64,000 nucleotides of DNA from Advenella incenata (GTDB lineage Bacteria; Pseudomonadota; Gammaproteobacteria; Burkholderiales; Burkholderiaceae_B): assembly GCF_004217095.1 (NCBI RefSeq), contig NZ_SHKO01000002.1, forward strand, positions 992,001 through 1,056,000, given 5' to 3'. Position numbers and translations under genes: made by a program. The notes below the pieces were generated by a model. It searched no databases. It was not told the origin of the DNA and saw nothing but the letters and a program-made list of their open reading frames with translations. Each line of letters starts with the position of its first letter. Position 1 is the first letter of the stretch. Below are positions 1-10,233 of the stretch, in pieces.

Positions 1-90
1 GGCTTGTTTCTTTGGGCAACGGGATACTTCACCAAGAGCGGTAATGCGATTGAGGCGATGGCTGCCCGGCATCCTCTGAACAACCCTTAA
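1..90 (+). CDS. 3' end of an unidentified protein
   Basis: The window opens inside a reading frame that gives 29 residues, ending in ...AARHPLNNP, and stops at TAA (88-90). A strong terminator hairpin follows within 25 bases, which supports a real gene end. The fragment starts with a hydrophobic stretch (GLFLWATGYF), so a membrane protein is possible, but it is too short to assign to a family. Confidence 0.55.
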   Translation, partial: GLFLWATGYFTKSGNAIEAMAARHPLNNP

Positions 91-112
91 ATAAACCCTT
101 TACAACAAAAAA

Positions 113-162
113 GACACCCTGCAAACCCGGATAAATCATCCGCGCTGGCAGGGTGCTTTTTT
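113..162 (+). terminator. Rho-independent terminator
   Basis: Perfect 8-bp inverted repeat caccctgc (115-122) / gcagggtg (148-155), followed by a run of T (cttttttc). It lies just after the gene ending at 90 and before the convergent gene ending at 201. Confidence 0.8.
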
Positions 163-200
163 CGTATACGTGCTGACCATGAGCACGATCGGGTGGTGCG

Positions 201-1913
201 TCAGTCGTAGCGGATCTTTGCGGGGATATGTGTCAGCGCTTCATCGGCCTGGTGTTTCAGCGTTTCAAGCGTGGCGGTAAGCCAGCCCACGGCGAACCAG
301 GCACCGGGATGGGTCTGTGTATGAGCGCTAAAGAATGTGAGAGCAGTAGACATATCGTTCAGATGACCGAATACTTCCTGCGCTGCTGCCAGCTTTTTCA
401 CATACCCGCTCAGATTGCAATTGGGGCGCAAGCCTTCGTACACATTCAGGGCGTAACGCATGCGCTTGATGCGCTTGCGCAGGTCGTGATAGGCCTCGAT
501 ATCCGATTTATCTTCAGTTTTCCAGTGACGAACGATTTGCCTGTTCCATTTGTTCAGACGCTGCTCCAGCAATCTGCGCAGAATAGGGCGACCGTGGGGC
601 AGTGGCGTCAGAGGGATAATGATCGGTTCAATCTGGGTTGCTGCGCCGGCTGTTGTGGACCCTGCTGCGGCCTGTGTGCTCTGTTCAGCCGCTGCCGGTT
701 CATCTGGCGCTTGCTCGGCCGATTGTGCGTCTTCAACCCCGTCCACTTGAAGCGGTTCGGTGTCATCGGCGATGGCAGCCACCGGATCAGTTGTCGGCGT
801 CAGTACCGACCACTCCAGCAACCGCAGCAGCCATTGTTGAAATAGCGGGTCTATGGCGATGTCGTGCGGTGTGGCGCCGTCTTCATGCGAGCTGAACTGC
901 ATGGCTGGCATGCCTGCTTCATTCAGGACCGGCACCACGGTCGCGAGCATCACGTCCAGATCACGCGTGGCGCCAAATCGACCCAGGTGCACGCGAAGTT
1001 CATCGCGCACTTGCTGTTCCGGCAGCCAGGCCAGGCCGGTGAACAACTTCCAGTTGCTGGTCAGGCGCCGCATGCCGATACGCAATTGATGCACGTGTTC
1101 GGGGCGGCCTACCTGAACAACGCCCAGCGTATCTATTTCTGCCAGGGCGCCGGCGTTGGCGCAGATTTGTTCCAGGCACTCAGTGGTGACCGAGACCAGC
1201 GCCTGCGTGGCACTGTCTTGTTTGTCGATTTCGTAGGCACGCGCCTTGCGAGGCGCCCAGAAACGCAGCACTTCACTGTCGCGTGTCGCATTCTTTACGC
1301 TAGCATTGTCTGCAAGCCGGATATTGGCTGCAGATTGCGCCAGGGCGTCGCCGCGCTGTGACTTGCTGCGCAGGTCCAGAATCAGTTTGTACTGAGACAG
1401 CCATTTTTTTCCGATCTCAAAAATGGCTTCAGGCGAGCCCGAAACCAGTTCGAACTCCACTTCGGATACCGGCAATTCCAGCTCCGCTGCACGGATGACA
1501 CCGGTATCGAAGGCGATTTCTATGGTGCCCTTGCGCGTACGCTGGCGCCGATACAGCCGGGTGATATCGGTTTCGTAACGTAGTTCCAGCGGCTTGGCCA
1601 GTTTGAGCAGGGCGGCTTCGGCCGGCGTGCCTGCGTACAAGCTCAAATCCAGCACCGGGCTGGGGCGGCTGTGATTCAGTTCCAGCTTGGTCAGCGCATT
1701 GCTGCCGGGCATTTTCAGCGTTTGTACCCAATTGTCGCCTTCCAGGCGTAGCCTGATGGCGATTTTTGATTTGGCCAGTTCGCGATCTGCCGTATCAAAA
1801 TACATGGCGCGCAGCGAGATGGTTTCGCATTTTGCTTTTTTCAGCGCCTTTTCTACTTGCGCAGCCGCGGCGGCAGGCACATGTAGCTTCAGTTCCTGTT
1901 CAGACATAGTCAT
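201..1913 (-). CDS. CYTH and CHAD domain protein (inorganic triphosphatase-like)
   Basis: 570 residues. The N-terminal CYTH domain (about 1-200) carries the ExExK signature at E5-Q-E7-L-K9, which in this family binds metal and triphosphate; known relatives (E. coli YgiF type) hydrolyse inorganic triphosphate. The C-terminal CHAD domain (about 230-570) has the conserved histidines of this polyphosphate-binding helical fold at H273, H275 and H476. The CHAD half is interrupted at about 375-430 by a low-complexity stretch rich in Ala, Glu and Gln, probably a flexible linker between its two helical repeats. Two Met codons (residues 1 and 3) are possible starts. It stands alone, convergent with the upstream fragment. 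Triphosphatase activity is inferred from the domains. Confidence 0.88.
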   Translation of the reverse strand: MTMSEQELKLHVPAAAAAQVEKALKKAKCETISLRAMYFDTADRELAKSKIAIRLRLEGDNWVQTLKMPGSNALTKLELNHSRPSPVLDLSLYAGTPAEAALLKLAKPLELRYETDITRLYRRQRTRKGTIEIAFDTGVIRAAELELPVSEVEFELVSGSPEAIFEIGKKWLSQYKLILDLRSKSQRGDALAQSAANIRLADNASVKNATRDSEVLRFWAPRKARAYEIDKQDSATQALVSVTTECLEQICANAGALAEIDTLGVVQVGRPEHVHQLRIGMRRLTSNWKLFTGLAWLPEQQVRDELRVHLGRFGATRDLDVMLATVVPVLNEAGMPAMQFSSHEDGATPHDIAIDPLFQQWLLRLLEWSVLTPTTDPVAAIADDTEPLQVDGVEDAQSAEQAPDEPAAAEQSTQAAAGSTTAGAATQIEPIIIPLTPLPHGRPILRRLLEQRLNKWNRQIVRHWKTEDKSDIEAYHDLRKRIKRMRYALNVYEGLRPNCNLSGYVKKLAAAQEVFGHLNDMSTALTFFSAHTQTHPGAWFAVGWLTATLETLKHQADEALTHIPAKIRYD

Positions 1914-2177
1914 TATTGATGTAGTTACACTGCAAAGAGGGTGGGATTTGTAGTAAGGATCATACCACTGCGGCCATGCATATTTGATGACATGTCATAA
2001 ATAAGAAATACAATACCTGTCCCGTTACCAGGGTTTTTGTATACGCTTCAGGCGTGGCGTGCATGTTACGTTACGTAAACAGCATGGTGCCGGTCGCGTC
2101 CGACGACCGGGCGAGCGTGGCTCAATTGCGGGAGGTCAGGGTGGCCAGGTTGCCGTGATTAGCCTGGATTGATCAGC

Positions 2178-3767
2178 CTAGCGTGATGGAGTGGCTTCAA
2201 AAAACGCGTTGCGCGCCATTGTCGCCGCCAGGGTTCTGCCAATGAGCCAGTGTTCCAGGGTTTGTTGTTGTCCGACGCTGAACTTGAGGCCCAGCCGGGT
2301 GCGGCGCCACAGGATATCCTGCGTGCTTTGTGCCCACTCGCGGTTGATCAGCCAGCGCGCTTCGGCTTCGTACAGGCCGTGTCCGAAATGCATGCCCAGA
2401 CCGGCGACGGAATCGGCGTCGCCGATAATTTCAGTTGTCATAGAGCCATAGGCGGCTACCAGACGGGCAAGCAGTGCAGCATCCAGCCACGGGTAGCGCG
2501 CCTGCAATTGCTGGGTATAGTGCTGCGGGTCCAGGTTGGGCAATTGGCCGCCCGGCAGTGGCGCCGTGGCGGTCCAGGCTGGTCCCTGTTCAAGAAAAGG
2601 CTGCAGTTTTTCCAGCGCATGTTCGGCCAGTTTGCGATAGGTGGTGATTTTGCCGCCAAAGATCGATAGCATGGCGGGTTCGCCGTCTTGGCCGCCGCTC
2701 ACATCAAAGACATAATCGCGGGTGACGGCAGCCGCTTTGCCTTGGGCATCATCATACAATGGCCGCACGCCGGCCCAGCTTGAGACGATATCTTCACGCT
2801 GCACCGGTTGTCGCAGATACCGATTGACCACCGACAGCAGGTAATCGGTTTCTTCTTCGGAAATGTGCGCAGTGCGCGCATCGCCATTGAAATCGACATC
2901 GGTGGTGCCGATCATGGAATAGGCATCGCGATGCGGAGTGATAAAAACGATCCGCTTGTCATCATTCTGCAGGATATAGGCATGATCGCCTTCATATAAT
3001 TTGCGCGTCACCAGATGGCTGCCTTTGATCAGGCGCAGGTGATTGCGCGGCTGCGCATCGGGATCGCGTACCGTTTTGAGTACGTTGTCCACCCAAGGGC
3101 CGGCGGCGTTAACCAGCACTTTGGCGCTCACTTGCGAGTGGCGGCCCGCGGCGTCCTGCAGCGTCACCAGCCAGCGACCGTTTTCAATACGTGCACCGGT
3201 GCAGGTCGTTCCTGTGAGAATCTGCGCGCCACGCGCCTGCGCATCCATGGCGTTGAGTACGACCAGCCTGGAATCGTCCACCTGGCAATCGGAGTATATA
3301 AAACCCTGTTTGATACGTTCACTCATTGGCCGCGCAAATGGCGAGTCATCGTCCAGGCGGATATGACGGGATCCCGGCAGGCGCGCCGAGCGCTTGGCCA
3401 GATGATCATAAAGAAAGAGCCCGGCACGGATCATCCATACGGGACGCAGGGTGTGATCGTGAGGTAGCACAAAGCGCAAGGGGCGCACGATATGAGGGGC
3501 GATATTCAACAAAACTTCGCGCTCGGCCAGCGCTTCGCGCACCAGGCGAAATTCGTATTGTTCCAGATAGCGCAGGCCGCCATGGATCAGTTTGCTGCTT
3601 GCCGACGAGGTGGCGCTGGCCAGATCTTCCTGTTCACAGAGCAATACGGACAGGCCGCGTCCTGCAGCATCTCGCGCAATGCCCGTCCCGTTAATCCCGC
3701 CACCGATCACCAACAGATCTGTCTGGTGGACTGATTGATCGTTCTGCTGAATCGTTGCGGCATTCAT
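2178..3767 (-). CDS. glpD: aerobic glycerol-3-phosphate dehydrogenase
   Basis: 529 residues, the usual length for GlpD. It oxidises sn-glycerol-3-phosphate to dihydroxyacetone phosphate and passes electrons to quinone at the inner membrane. The N-terminal FAD-binding motif GGGINGTG is at 22-29, and the family stretches SSASSKLIHGGLRYLE and NAAGPWVD are present, with the DAO-type fold throughout. The first about 16 residues (Gln/Asn-rich) are a non-conserved extension. No glpF, glpK or glpR is adjacent, so it is a single-gene unit here. A 264-bp gap separates it from the CYTH/CHAD gene downstream. Confidence 0.95.
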   Translation of the reverse strand: MNAATIQQNDQSVHQTDLLVIGGGINGTGIARDAAGRGLSVLLCEQEDLASATSSASSKLIHGGLRYLEQYEFRLVREALAEREVLLNIAPHIVRPLRFVLPHDHTLRPVWMIRAGLFLYDHLAKRSARLPGSRHIRLDDDSPFARPMSERIKQGFIYSDCQVDDSRLVVLNAMDAQARGAQILTGTTCTGARIENGRWLVTLQDAAGRHSQVSAKVLVNAAGPWVDNVLKTVRDPDAQPRNHLRLIKGSHLVTRKLYEGDHAYILQNDDKRIVFITPHRDAYSMIGTTDVDFNGDARTAHISEEETDYLLSVVNRYLRQPVQREDIVSSWAGVRPLYDDAQGKAAAVTRDYVFDVSGGQDGEPAMLSIFGGKITTYRKLAEHALEKLQPFLEQGPAWTATAPLPGGQLPNLDPQHYTQQLQARYPWLDAALLARLVAAYGSMTTEIIGDADSVAGLGMHFGHGLYEAEARWLINREWAQSTQDILWRRTRLGLKFSVGQQQTLEHWLIGRTLAATMARNAFFEATPSR

Positions 3768-4077
3768 CCGGACTGCTCCAAAAAAGATATCGCCAATTGA
3801 TGCCCGGGCGGTATCGTCAAAAAGACTATTTTACCCGATTGCCGCTGTCGGCAGCGGTGGCCAAAATGCCGATAGCCGCAAAGTTGCAACCTCAGCTCAT
3901 CTCTGAGCGCGGGCACCACTGCGGCGGTCTTCAGGCCGGGCGTTCTCGTGCTTGCATCGGCACGAAATGGTTGACATCCAGCGGGGTGCGCTCAGGGCAA
4001 AACATATCATGTCACCGGGGGGCAGGCCAGGTCATGTCCGAAGCCACACCGGGAGCGGCGTTGGGGCCACCGTTGTG
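3768..4077. other. 310-bp gap without a recognisable gene
   Basis: It lies upstream of glpD and downstream of the MarR gene (both on the minus strand), so it should hold the glpD promoter. I see no convincing ORF, terminator or named operator. Confidence 0.5.
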
Positions 4078-4551
4078 TCACTGTTGCGATGCAAGCGCTG
4101 CCTGTTTCAGATCAGCCAGCAGCGTATACAGATCCTTCTGATTACTCTTGGGCATATCGCTGAACATGTCCTGCAGCCAGGCTTCGTGAGCCGAGGCCAT
4201 TTGGTCAAATTGCCGGCGTCCCTTTGCGCTGAGTCGCAAAAAGGTGCTGCGGCGGTCTTCACTGCTGACCTTGCGCAGGATCAGCCCTTCTTTTTCCAGC
4301 TGATTGGCAATGGTGGTCACGTTGCCGTTGCTGACCATCAGTCTTGCGGACAGTTCCCCCATCCGCATGCCTTGCGGCTCCTTGGCCAGTTGCGCCATCA
4401 GGTCAAAGCGCGGCAGGGTGCAATCGAATTGCACGCGCAGATAATTGCGGATGCGATTTTCGATCAGGCTGGTGCAGGTAAGCAGGCGTAGCCACAGACG
4501 CAATTCGGAGTGATCAATGGTTGCGGCGCGGGTTTCCAGATCGTGTTGCAT
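4078..4551 (-). CDS. MarR-family transcriptional regulator
   Basis: 157 residues from the chosen ATG (4549-4551). That start has AGGAG six bases upstream; longer in-frame extensions lack family similarity. The winged helix-turn-helix (about 50-120) includes GELSARLMVSNGNVTTIANQLEKEG, the recognition helix, and the wing ...SSEDRRSTFLRLS, both typical of MarR. The gene is divergent from the 2-aminobenzoyl-CoA operon, the usual arrangement for MarR regulators that repress an aromatic-CoA pathway and respond to the acid or its CoA thioester. That effector is inferred from context. Confidence 0.9.
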   Translation of the reverse strand: MQHDLETRAATIDHSELRLWLRLLTCTSLIENRIRNYLRVQFDCTLPRFDLMAQLAKEPQGMRMGELSARLMVSNGNVTTIANQLEKEGLILRKVSSEDRRSTFLRLSAKGRRQFDQMASAHEAWLQDMFSDMPKSNQKDLYTLLADLKQAALASQQ

Positions 4552-4685
4552 AACTGCTCCTGCTGAAATAAACGTAAATAAAACGACATAGCCGTTCAGG
4601 TGTGGCCGGGCAAATTGTAAACGCAGTCCGGTTCGTTCGGGTGCCCACGCCTGGCATGAGGCAGCCATTGTCGCCTGTTTAAAAA

Positions 4686-4738
4686 AAGTTTGTAGTGCAT
4701 TATAAATTAGTTTAAACTTAAAATAAATCACAATTGTG
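4686..4738. promoter_or_regulatory. candidate MarR operator region
   Basis: The AT-rich divergent intergenic stretch holds two perfect 10-bp palindromes, agtttaaact (4709-4718) and cacaattgtg (4729-4738). A spaced inverted repeat aagttt...aaactt (4686-4719) overlaps the first. MarR dimers bind such palindromes near the promoters they repress. Function is inferred from position only. Confidence 0.4.
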
Positions 4739-4842
4739 AAAGAGGCAAAACCACAGTACTGCACTCTTGTGTCTGTCCGGCGGCGCCGGCAAGACAGCGG
4801 CTGGACAGGCAACGGCCACAGACCGCATTCAAAGGATCTGTC

Positions 4843-7197
4843 ATGAATATTGTATGTATCGGTGGCGGCCCGGCTGGTTTATATGCCGGGTTGCTGTTGA
4901 AAAAACGCAATCCCCAGGACCGGGTGGTGGTCATTGAACGCAACCGCCCGTTTGATACCTTCGGCTGGGGGGTGGTGTTTTCTGACGCCACGCTGGAAAA
5001 CTTGAAAAAGGCCGACCTGCCGACGGCGGAACAAATCATCCGCCAATTCAACCACTGGGACGATATCGATATTCATATCGGCCAGACCACGATCCGCAGC
5101 GGCGGACACGGGTTTATCGGCATCGGCCGCAAGAAGATGCTCAATATCCTGCAACAGCGCTGTCTGGATCTTGGCGTGGAACTGGTGTTTGAGACCGTGG
5201 CCGAAGACGATCAGGCCATCGCAATGGATTACGATGCGGACCTGGTCATTGCGTCCGACGGCATCAATAGCCGCATCCGCACGCGCTACGCTGATACATT
5301 CAAACCGGATATCGACACCCGGCGCTGCCGCTTTGTCTGGCTGGGCACGCAAAAGACGTTTGATGCGTTTACCTTTGCCTTTGTCAATACAGAGCATGGC
5401 TGGTTTCAGGCGCACGCCTATCAATATGAAGAGGGCATGTCCACGTTCATTGTGGAAACCCTGGATGAAACCTGGCGCGCTGCCGGGATCGACAATATGT
5501 CGCAGGAGGAGGGTATTGCCTATTGCGAGGCCCTCTTTGCGCCGTGGCTGGACGGTCACAAGCTGCTCTCCAATGCCAAGCATTTGCGCGGATCGGCCAT
5601 CTGGATTCAGTTTCCCCGCGTTATTTGCGAGCAGTGGGTACATCAGCAGCGCCTGTCTAACGGTAAAACCGTACCCGTGGTGCTGATGGGCGATGCCGCG
5701 CATACCGCGCATTTTTCTATCGGTTCGGGAACCAAGCTGGCGCTGGAAGATGCCATAGAGCTGGCCAGCAGTTTTCGCACCCACACTGATACCGGCGCCG
5801 CACTGACGCACTACGAAGCGCAGCGCAGCATCGAAGTGCTGAAAATTCAGAATGCGGCGCGCAATTCCACCGAATGGTTCGAGAATGTCAAACGCTACAG
5901 CCGGCTGGCGCCGGAGCAGTTTGCTTATTCGCTGCTGACACGCTCGCAGCGTATTTCACATGAAAACCTGCGGCTGCGCGATCCGCAGTGGATGCATCAT
6001 TTTGAAAGCTGGTTCAGCCGTCAGGCCAGCCAGGCCAGATCCCCTGAGAGGGCGGCGGGCGCGGACAACGGCGCCGCTGCGATCCCACCCATGTGGACGC
6101 CGTTCAGCCTGCGCTCTGTGGTATTGAAAAACCGGATCGTGGTCTCTCCCATGGCCATGTACTCGTGCGTTGACGGGGTGCCCGGCGACTTTCATTTCCA
6201 GCATTTGCTGGCGCGCGCGCTGGGCGGCGCTGGCCTGGTCATGGTTGAAATGACCTGCGTGTCGCCTCAGGCACGAATCACGCCGCATTGCCCGGGCCTG
6301 TGGAACAACACTCAGTTGCAGGCCTGGCAACACATCGTGCAGGCGGTTCACACGCAGTCGGATGCAAAAATCGGCATTCAACTGGGCCATGCAGGTCGTA
6401 AGGGGTCAACCAAAGCGGCCTGGGATGGCATCGATATGCCACTGGAATCGGGCAACTGGCCGCTGGTTTCAGCGTCCCCCTTGCCGTATTTGCCAGATAT
6501 CTCGCAAGTGCCCAAGGCGCTGGATGCGGCGGACATGCAGCACATTACCGAGCAGTTTGTACAGTCTACCCGGCTTGCCGCCCAGGCCGGGTTTGACGTG
6601 CTTGAACTGCATTGCGCACATGGCTATTTATTGTCGTGCTTTATTTCGCCATTGACCAATCAGCGCTCGGATGCCTACGGGGGCGCGTTGGAAAACCGCC
6701 TGCGTTTTCCCCTTGAAGTATTTAAAGCGATGCGTGCCCACTGGCCTGAAGATCGACCGCTTAATGTGCGTATCTCGGCCAGCGACTGGGTCGAGGGCGG
6801 TATTACCGCAGACGATGCGGTGCTTATTGCTCGCGCCTTCAAGGCGGCGGGCGCCGATCTGATTGACTGCTCGTCAGGGCAAGTCAGCCCCGAACAGAAG
6901 CCGGTGTATGGGCGCATGTACCAGACGCCTTTTGCAGACGAAATCCGCAATCAGGAAGGGATTGCCACCATGGCGGTCGGCGCCATCACAGAGGCAGACC
7001 AGGTCAACAGTATTATTGCCTCGGGTCGTGCAGATTTGTGTGCCATTGGCCGCCCCCATCTGGCCAACCCGGCCTGGACGCTGAGCGAAACGGCCAAGAT
7101 CGGTTATACGCAAGTGCACTGGCCCCTGCAGTACAGCGCCGGCAAACGTCAAATCGAAACCCTGTTTGAACGGGCCCAATCAATGCAGAACGGATAA
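4843..7197 (+). CDS. abmA: 2-aminobenzoyl-CoA monooxygenase/reductase (fused)
   Basis: 784 residues. Residues 1 to about 400 form an aromatic-ring flavoprotein monooxygenase: GGGPAG at 7-12, the GD motif region [16 protein letters not shown], and close likeness to salicylyl-CoA 5-hydroxylase. From M417 (codon at 6091) an old-yellow-enzyme-type FMN reductase follows, with [23 protein letters not shown] and [18 protein letters not shown]. This fusion is the hallmark of the Azoarcus evansii-type enzyme, which hydroxylates and then reduces 2-aminobenzoyl-CoA to a non-aromatic enamine-ketone. It is the first gene of the operon, and the CoA ligase that makes its substrate is the fifth. A salicylyl-CoA role cannot be excluded but fits the ligase and RidA less well. 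Confidence 0.92.
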   Translation: MNIVCIGGGPAGLYAGLLLKKRNPQDRVVVIERNRPFDTFGWGVVFSDATLENLKKADLPTAEQIIRQFNHWDDIDIHIGQTTIRSGGHGFIGIGRKKMLNILQQRCLDLGVELVFETVAEDDQAIAMDYDADLVIASDGINSRIRTRYADTFKPDIDTRRCRFVWLGTQKTFDAFTFAFVNTEHGWFQAHAYQYEEGMSTFIVETLDETWRAAGIDNMSQEEGIAYCEALFAPWLDGHKLLSNAKHLRGSAIWIQFPRVICEQWVHQQRLSNGKTVPVVLMGDAAHTAHFSIGSGTKLALEDAIELASSFRTHTDTGAALTHYEAQRSIEVLKIQNAARNSTEWFENVKRYSRLAPEQFAYSLLTRSQRISHENLRLRDPQWMHHFESWFSRQASQARSPERAAGADNGAAAIPPMWTPFSLRSVVLKNRIVVSPMAMYSCVDGVPGDFHFQHLLARALGGAGLVMVEMTCVSPQARITPHCPGLWNNTQLQAWQHIVQAVHTQSDAKIGIQLGHAGRKGSTKAAWDGIDMPLESGNWPLVSASPLPYLPDISQVPKALDAADMQHITEQFVQSTRLAAQAGFDVLELHCAHGYLLSCFISPLTNQRSDAYGGALENRLRFPLEVFKAMRAHWPEDRPLNVRISASDWVEGGITADDAVLIARAFKAAGADLIDCSSGQVSPEQKPVYGRMYQTPFADEIRNQEGIATMAVGAITEADQVNSIIASGRADLCAIGRPHLANPAWTLSETAKIGYTQVHWPLQYSAGKRQIETLFERAQSMQNG

Positions 7198-7203
7198 ACC
7201 ATC

Positions 7204-8001
7204 ATGACGCAGACCGCTACACCCGCTTTGGACAATCGCCACGTGCTGATTACCGGCGCCAGTCAGGGAATCGGGCTTGAAGTGGCGCGCCTGGTGCTGG
7301 ATGCCGGCGCCCGCGTGACGCTGCTGGCCCGTAACGGCGAGCGCCTGGTCGCGGCTGCGGCAAGCCTTTGCGCAGACGCGCAGCGGGTACACACGGTGCA
7401 GGCCGATATCACAGATGAAAAGGCGATCGAGATCGCCTTTGACGCGGCGCGGGCGCGCTTTGGCCCGATCAGTATTCTGGTCAACAATGCCGGGCAAGCG
7501 CAAAGCGAGCGCTTTGACCGCATGAACACCGAATTCTGGAACCGGATGCTGCAGGTCAATCTGACCGGGACCTATCAATGCATTGCCGCCGCGCTGCCCG
7601 ATATGCTGGCGCAGGGCTGGGGGCGGATTGTGAACGTGGCCAGCGTTGCCGGGCTAAAGGGCTATGGCTATGTGGCCGCTTATTGTGCAGCCAAGCACGG
7701 GGTGGTGGGCCTGACCCGTGCCCTTGCTGTGGAGCTGGCCGCAAAAAATATTACGGTCAATGCCGTGTGCCCCGGTTATACCGAAACGCCGCTGCTCGAT
7801 GGCGCCGTGGCCAATATGGTTGCCAAAACCGGCATGACTGCGGACAAGGCAAAGGCTGCATTGGCCAGCAACAATCCGCAGGGCAGGCTGGTGCAGCCCC
7901 AGGAGGTGGCACATGCCGTGCTGTGGCTGTGCCTGCCGCAGTCGGCCAGTATCAACGGGCAGGCTGTCCCGGTCGATGGCGGCGAGAAAATGGCCGGGTG
8001 A
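7204..8001 (+). CDS. short-chain dehydrogenase (3-hydroxyacyl-CoA dehydrogenase-like)
   Basis: 265 residues, classical SDR. It has the NAD(P) motif TGASQGIG at 17-24, NNAG after beta-4, and the catalytic Y160xxxK164. It begins six bases after the abmA stop, so the two are co-transcribed. In the operon it most likely oxidises the hydroxyl group of an alicyclic hydroxyacyl-CoA formed after ring reduction and hydration. The exact substrate is inferred from the pathway. Confidence 0.88.
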   Translation: MTQTATPALDNRHVLITGASQGIGLEVARLVLDAGARVTLLARNGERLVAAAASLCADAQRVHTVQADITDEKAIEIAFDAARARFGPISILVNNAGQAQSERFDRMNTEFWNRMLQVNLTGTYQCIAAALPDMLAQGWGRIVNVASVAGLKGYGYVAAYCAAKHGVVGLTRALAVELAAKNITVNAVCPGYTETPLLDGAVANMVAKTGMTADKAKAALASNNPQGRLVQPQEVAHAVLWLCLPQSASINGQAVPVDGGEKMAG

Positions 8002-8132
8002 AGGCGCGGCCCGGCCAGTTGCCTGAGGGCAGTTGGCAAGACCAGGTATAGGCGGGCCAGGGAATGCAGCGATGACAGATGTGAATGCCGAAGAATCCAA
8101 GCATTCACCAGAAGGAAAACAGGAGATATACG

Positions 8133-8990
8133 ATGACTATTTCGGATGACATCAACCCCATGCAGGATCAGCACAAGCCGCTGGCAGGCTATCGGGCCAC
8201 GCATTTTGACTGGCAGGTCAGCGCTGACCACAAGGTGGCAACCATTACGCTGAACCGCCCGGAAAGAAAAAACCCGCTGACCTTCGATTCCTATGCCGAA
8301 CTGCGTGACCTGTTTCGCTCCTTGTCTTACGCCAGTGACATCAAGGTGGTGGTGATCGCCGGCGCCGGTGGCAATTTCTGTTCCGGTGGCGATGTGCACG
8401 AAATTATCGGACCGCTCACCCGGATGTCGATGCCCCAGTTGCTTGCCTTTACCCAGATGACCGGCGACCTGGTCAAGGCCATGCGCGGGTGCCCGCAGCC
8501 GGTGATCGCGGCGGTGGCCGGTGTGTGTGCGGGTGCTGGCGCGATTCTGGCCATGGCGTCCGATATTCGGCTGGGCACGGCCGACAGCAAAACAGCCTTT
8601 CTATTTACCCGCGTTGGCCTGGCCGGTGCGGACATGGGCGCATGCGCAATTTTGCCGCGCATTATCGGCCAGGGCCGCGCCAGCGAACTGCTCTACACCG
8701 GGCGTTCCATGTCTGGCCAGGAAGGCCATCACTGGGGCTTCTACAACCAATTGCATGAGCCGGACCAGGTACTGGCTGCGGCGCAAACGATGGCAGCGCA
8801 GATTGCTGCGGGCCCGACCTTTGCCAATGGCATAACCAAGCATTGCCTGCATCACGAATGGAATATGGGTGTGGACGACGCCATTGATGCCGAAGCCCAC
8901 GCGCAGGCCATCTGTATGCAGACCCGAGATTTTCATCGGGCCTATCATGCCTTCGTGGCGAAAAACAAACCCGTGTTCGAGGGAGACTGA
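8133..8990 (+). CDS. enoyl-CoA hydratase/isomerase family protein
   Basis: 285 residues from ATG 8133, which has AGGAG seven bases upstream; an in-frame upstream ATG (8085) lacks this. Crotonase fold: the oxyanion-hole segments NFCSGGDV and [14 protein letters not shown] are clear. The two glutamates of classical hydratases are not at their usual places (AILAMAS and [13 protein letters not shown]), so it may act as a ring hydrolase, isomerase or lyase rather than a simple hydratase. It is the third gene of the anthranilate-CoA operon, two bases before the acyl-CoA dehydrogenase gene. Confidence 0.88.
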   Translation: MTISDDINPMQDQHKPLAGYRATHFDWQVSADHKVATITLNRPERKNPLTFDSYAELRDLFRSLSYASDIKVVVIAGAGGNFCSGGDVHEIIGPLTRMSMPQLLAFTQMTGDLVKAMRGCPQPVIAAVAGVCAGAGAILAMASDIRLGTADSKTAFLFTRVGLAGADMGACAILPRIIGQGRASELLYTGRSMSGQEGHHWGFYNQLHEPDQVLAAAQTMAAQIAAGPTFANGITKHCLHHEWNMGVDDAIDAEAHAQAICMQTRDFHRAYHAFVAKNKPVFEGD

Positions 8991-8992
8991 GC

Positions 8993-10162
8993 ATGCCTGA
9001 TCACGAGTTTCTGGACTGGCCTTTTTTCCAGGAGCAGCATCGCCATGTTGCTGTCGAACTGGATCGCTGGGCACAGGAAAATCTGCGCAATGTGCCGCAT
9101 GGCAATACCGATGATACCTGTCGTGAACTGGTACGCAGGATGGGAGAAGGCGGCTGGCTGCGCTATGCGGTTCCGGCAGGGCCCAATGGAAGCTGGGGCG
9201 GTGCGCTGGAGCACATTGATTCGCGCATGATCTGCCTGATCCGCGAGACCTTCGCGCGTTATCACGGCCTGGCCGACTTTGCCTTTGCCATGCAGGGCCT
9301 GGGTAGCGGCGCCATTGTGCTGGGCGGCTCCGAAGCACAGAAAAAATCCTATCTGCCACGTGTGGCGCGGGGCGAGCTGATTGCCGCCTTCGCCCTGTCC
9401 GAGCCCGATGCCGGGTCCGATGTGGCCGCCATGGCCTGCAAGGCCACGCAACAGGGATCCGAATATGTTCTGGATGGCGTCAAAACCTGGATCTCCAATG
9501 GTGGCATTGCCGATTTTTACTGTGTCTTTGCACGCACCGATTTTCTGCCAGGCGCGCGCGGGATCAGCGCCTTTATCGTGGACAGCAATGTGAAGGGGCT
9601 GGACACGTCCGAGCGCATTCACGTGATGGCGCCGCATCCGATGGCGGTGCTCAAACTGAAGCAATGCCGCCTCTCTTCCGAGGCCTTGTTGGGCACTAAG
9701 GGCGAGGGCTTCAAGCTGGCGATGCAGGTGCTGGATATTTTCCGCGCCTCGGTCGCGGCGGCGGCCAACGGGTTCGCCGCCAGGGCGCTGGACGAGGCCC
9801 TGGCGCGCAGCAAGACGCGCCAGATGTTTGGCGGTGTACTGGCCGACCTGCAACTGACCCAGGCAGCGCTGGGCGATATGGCAACGGCGCTGGATGCCAG
9901 CCGCCTGCTGACCTATCGCGCCGCCTGGCGGCGTGACGTGTACCAGGCCAGAACCACCAAGGAGGCCGCCATGGCCAAGATGTTTGCGACCGAATCGGCG
10001 CAGCAGGTCATTGACAAGGCCGTTCAGCTGTTTGGCGGACAGGGCGTGGTGGCCGGCGAGTGTGTAGAAGGGTTGTACCGGGATATTCGCGCCCTGCGCA
10101 TTTACGAAGGCGCCACCGAAGTGCAGAAACTGATTATTGCACGTGAATTACTGCGGGACTGA
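8993..10162 (+). CDS. acyl-CoA dehydrogenase
   Basis: 389 residues, full length for the FAD-dependent family. It has the flavin-contact segment [23 protein letters not shown], the C-terminal QLFGGQGVV, and the YEGATEVQK segment that carries the catalytic base in this family. The start ATG has GGGAG upstream and lies two bases after the previous stop. It probably introduces a double bond into an alicyclic acyl-CoA intermediate of anthranilate breakdown and hands electrons to ETF. Substrate is inferred. Confidence 0.92.
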   Translation: MPDHEFLDWPFFQEQHRHVAVELDRWAQENLRNVPHGNTDDTCRELVRRMGEGGWLRYAVPAGPNGSWGGALEHIDSRMICLIRETFARYHGLADFAFAMQGLGSGAIVLGGSEAQKKSYLPRVARGELIAAFALSEPDAGSDVAAMACKATQQGSEYVLDGVKTWISNGGIADFYCVFARTDFLPGARGISAFIVDSNVKGLDTSERIHVMAPHPMAVLKLKQCRLSSEALLGTKGEGFKLAMQVLDIFRASVAAAANGFAARALDEALARSKTRQMFGGVLADLQLTQAALGDMATALDASRLLTYRAAWRRDVYQARTTKEAAMAKMFATESAQQVIDKAVQLFGGQGVVAGECVEGLYRDIRALRIYEGATEVQKLIIARELLRD

Positions 10163-10233
10163 ATCGAAACGGGAGCAAAGACTTCCTGACTCATCCGCGC
10201 CGCCGGTTGAGCCGACAACACAGGAGACAAGCC

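Noticed and set aside
228-1953. Long plus-strand frames opposite the CYTH/CHAD gene
   Set aside because: High G+C creates long antisense frames; the translated sequences have no family features.
4879-5811. 310-codon minus-strand frame inside abmA
   Set aside because: Fully contained in a well-supported gene on the other strand; no domain or ribosome-binding site.
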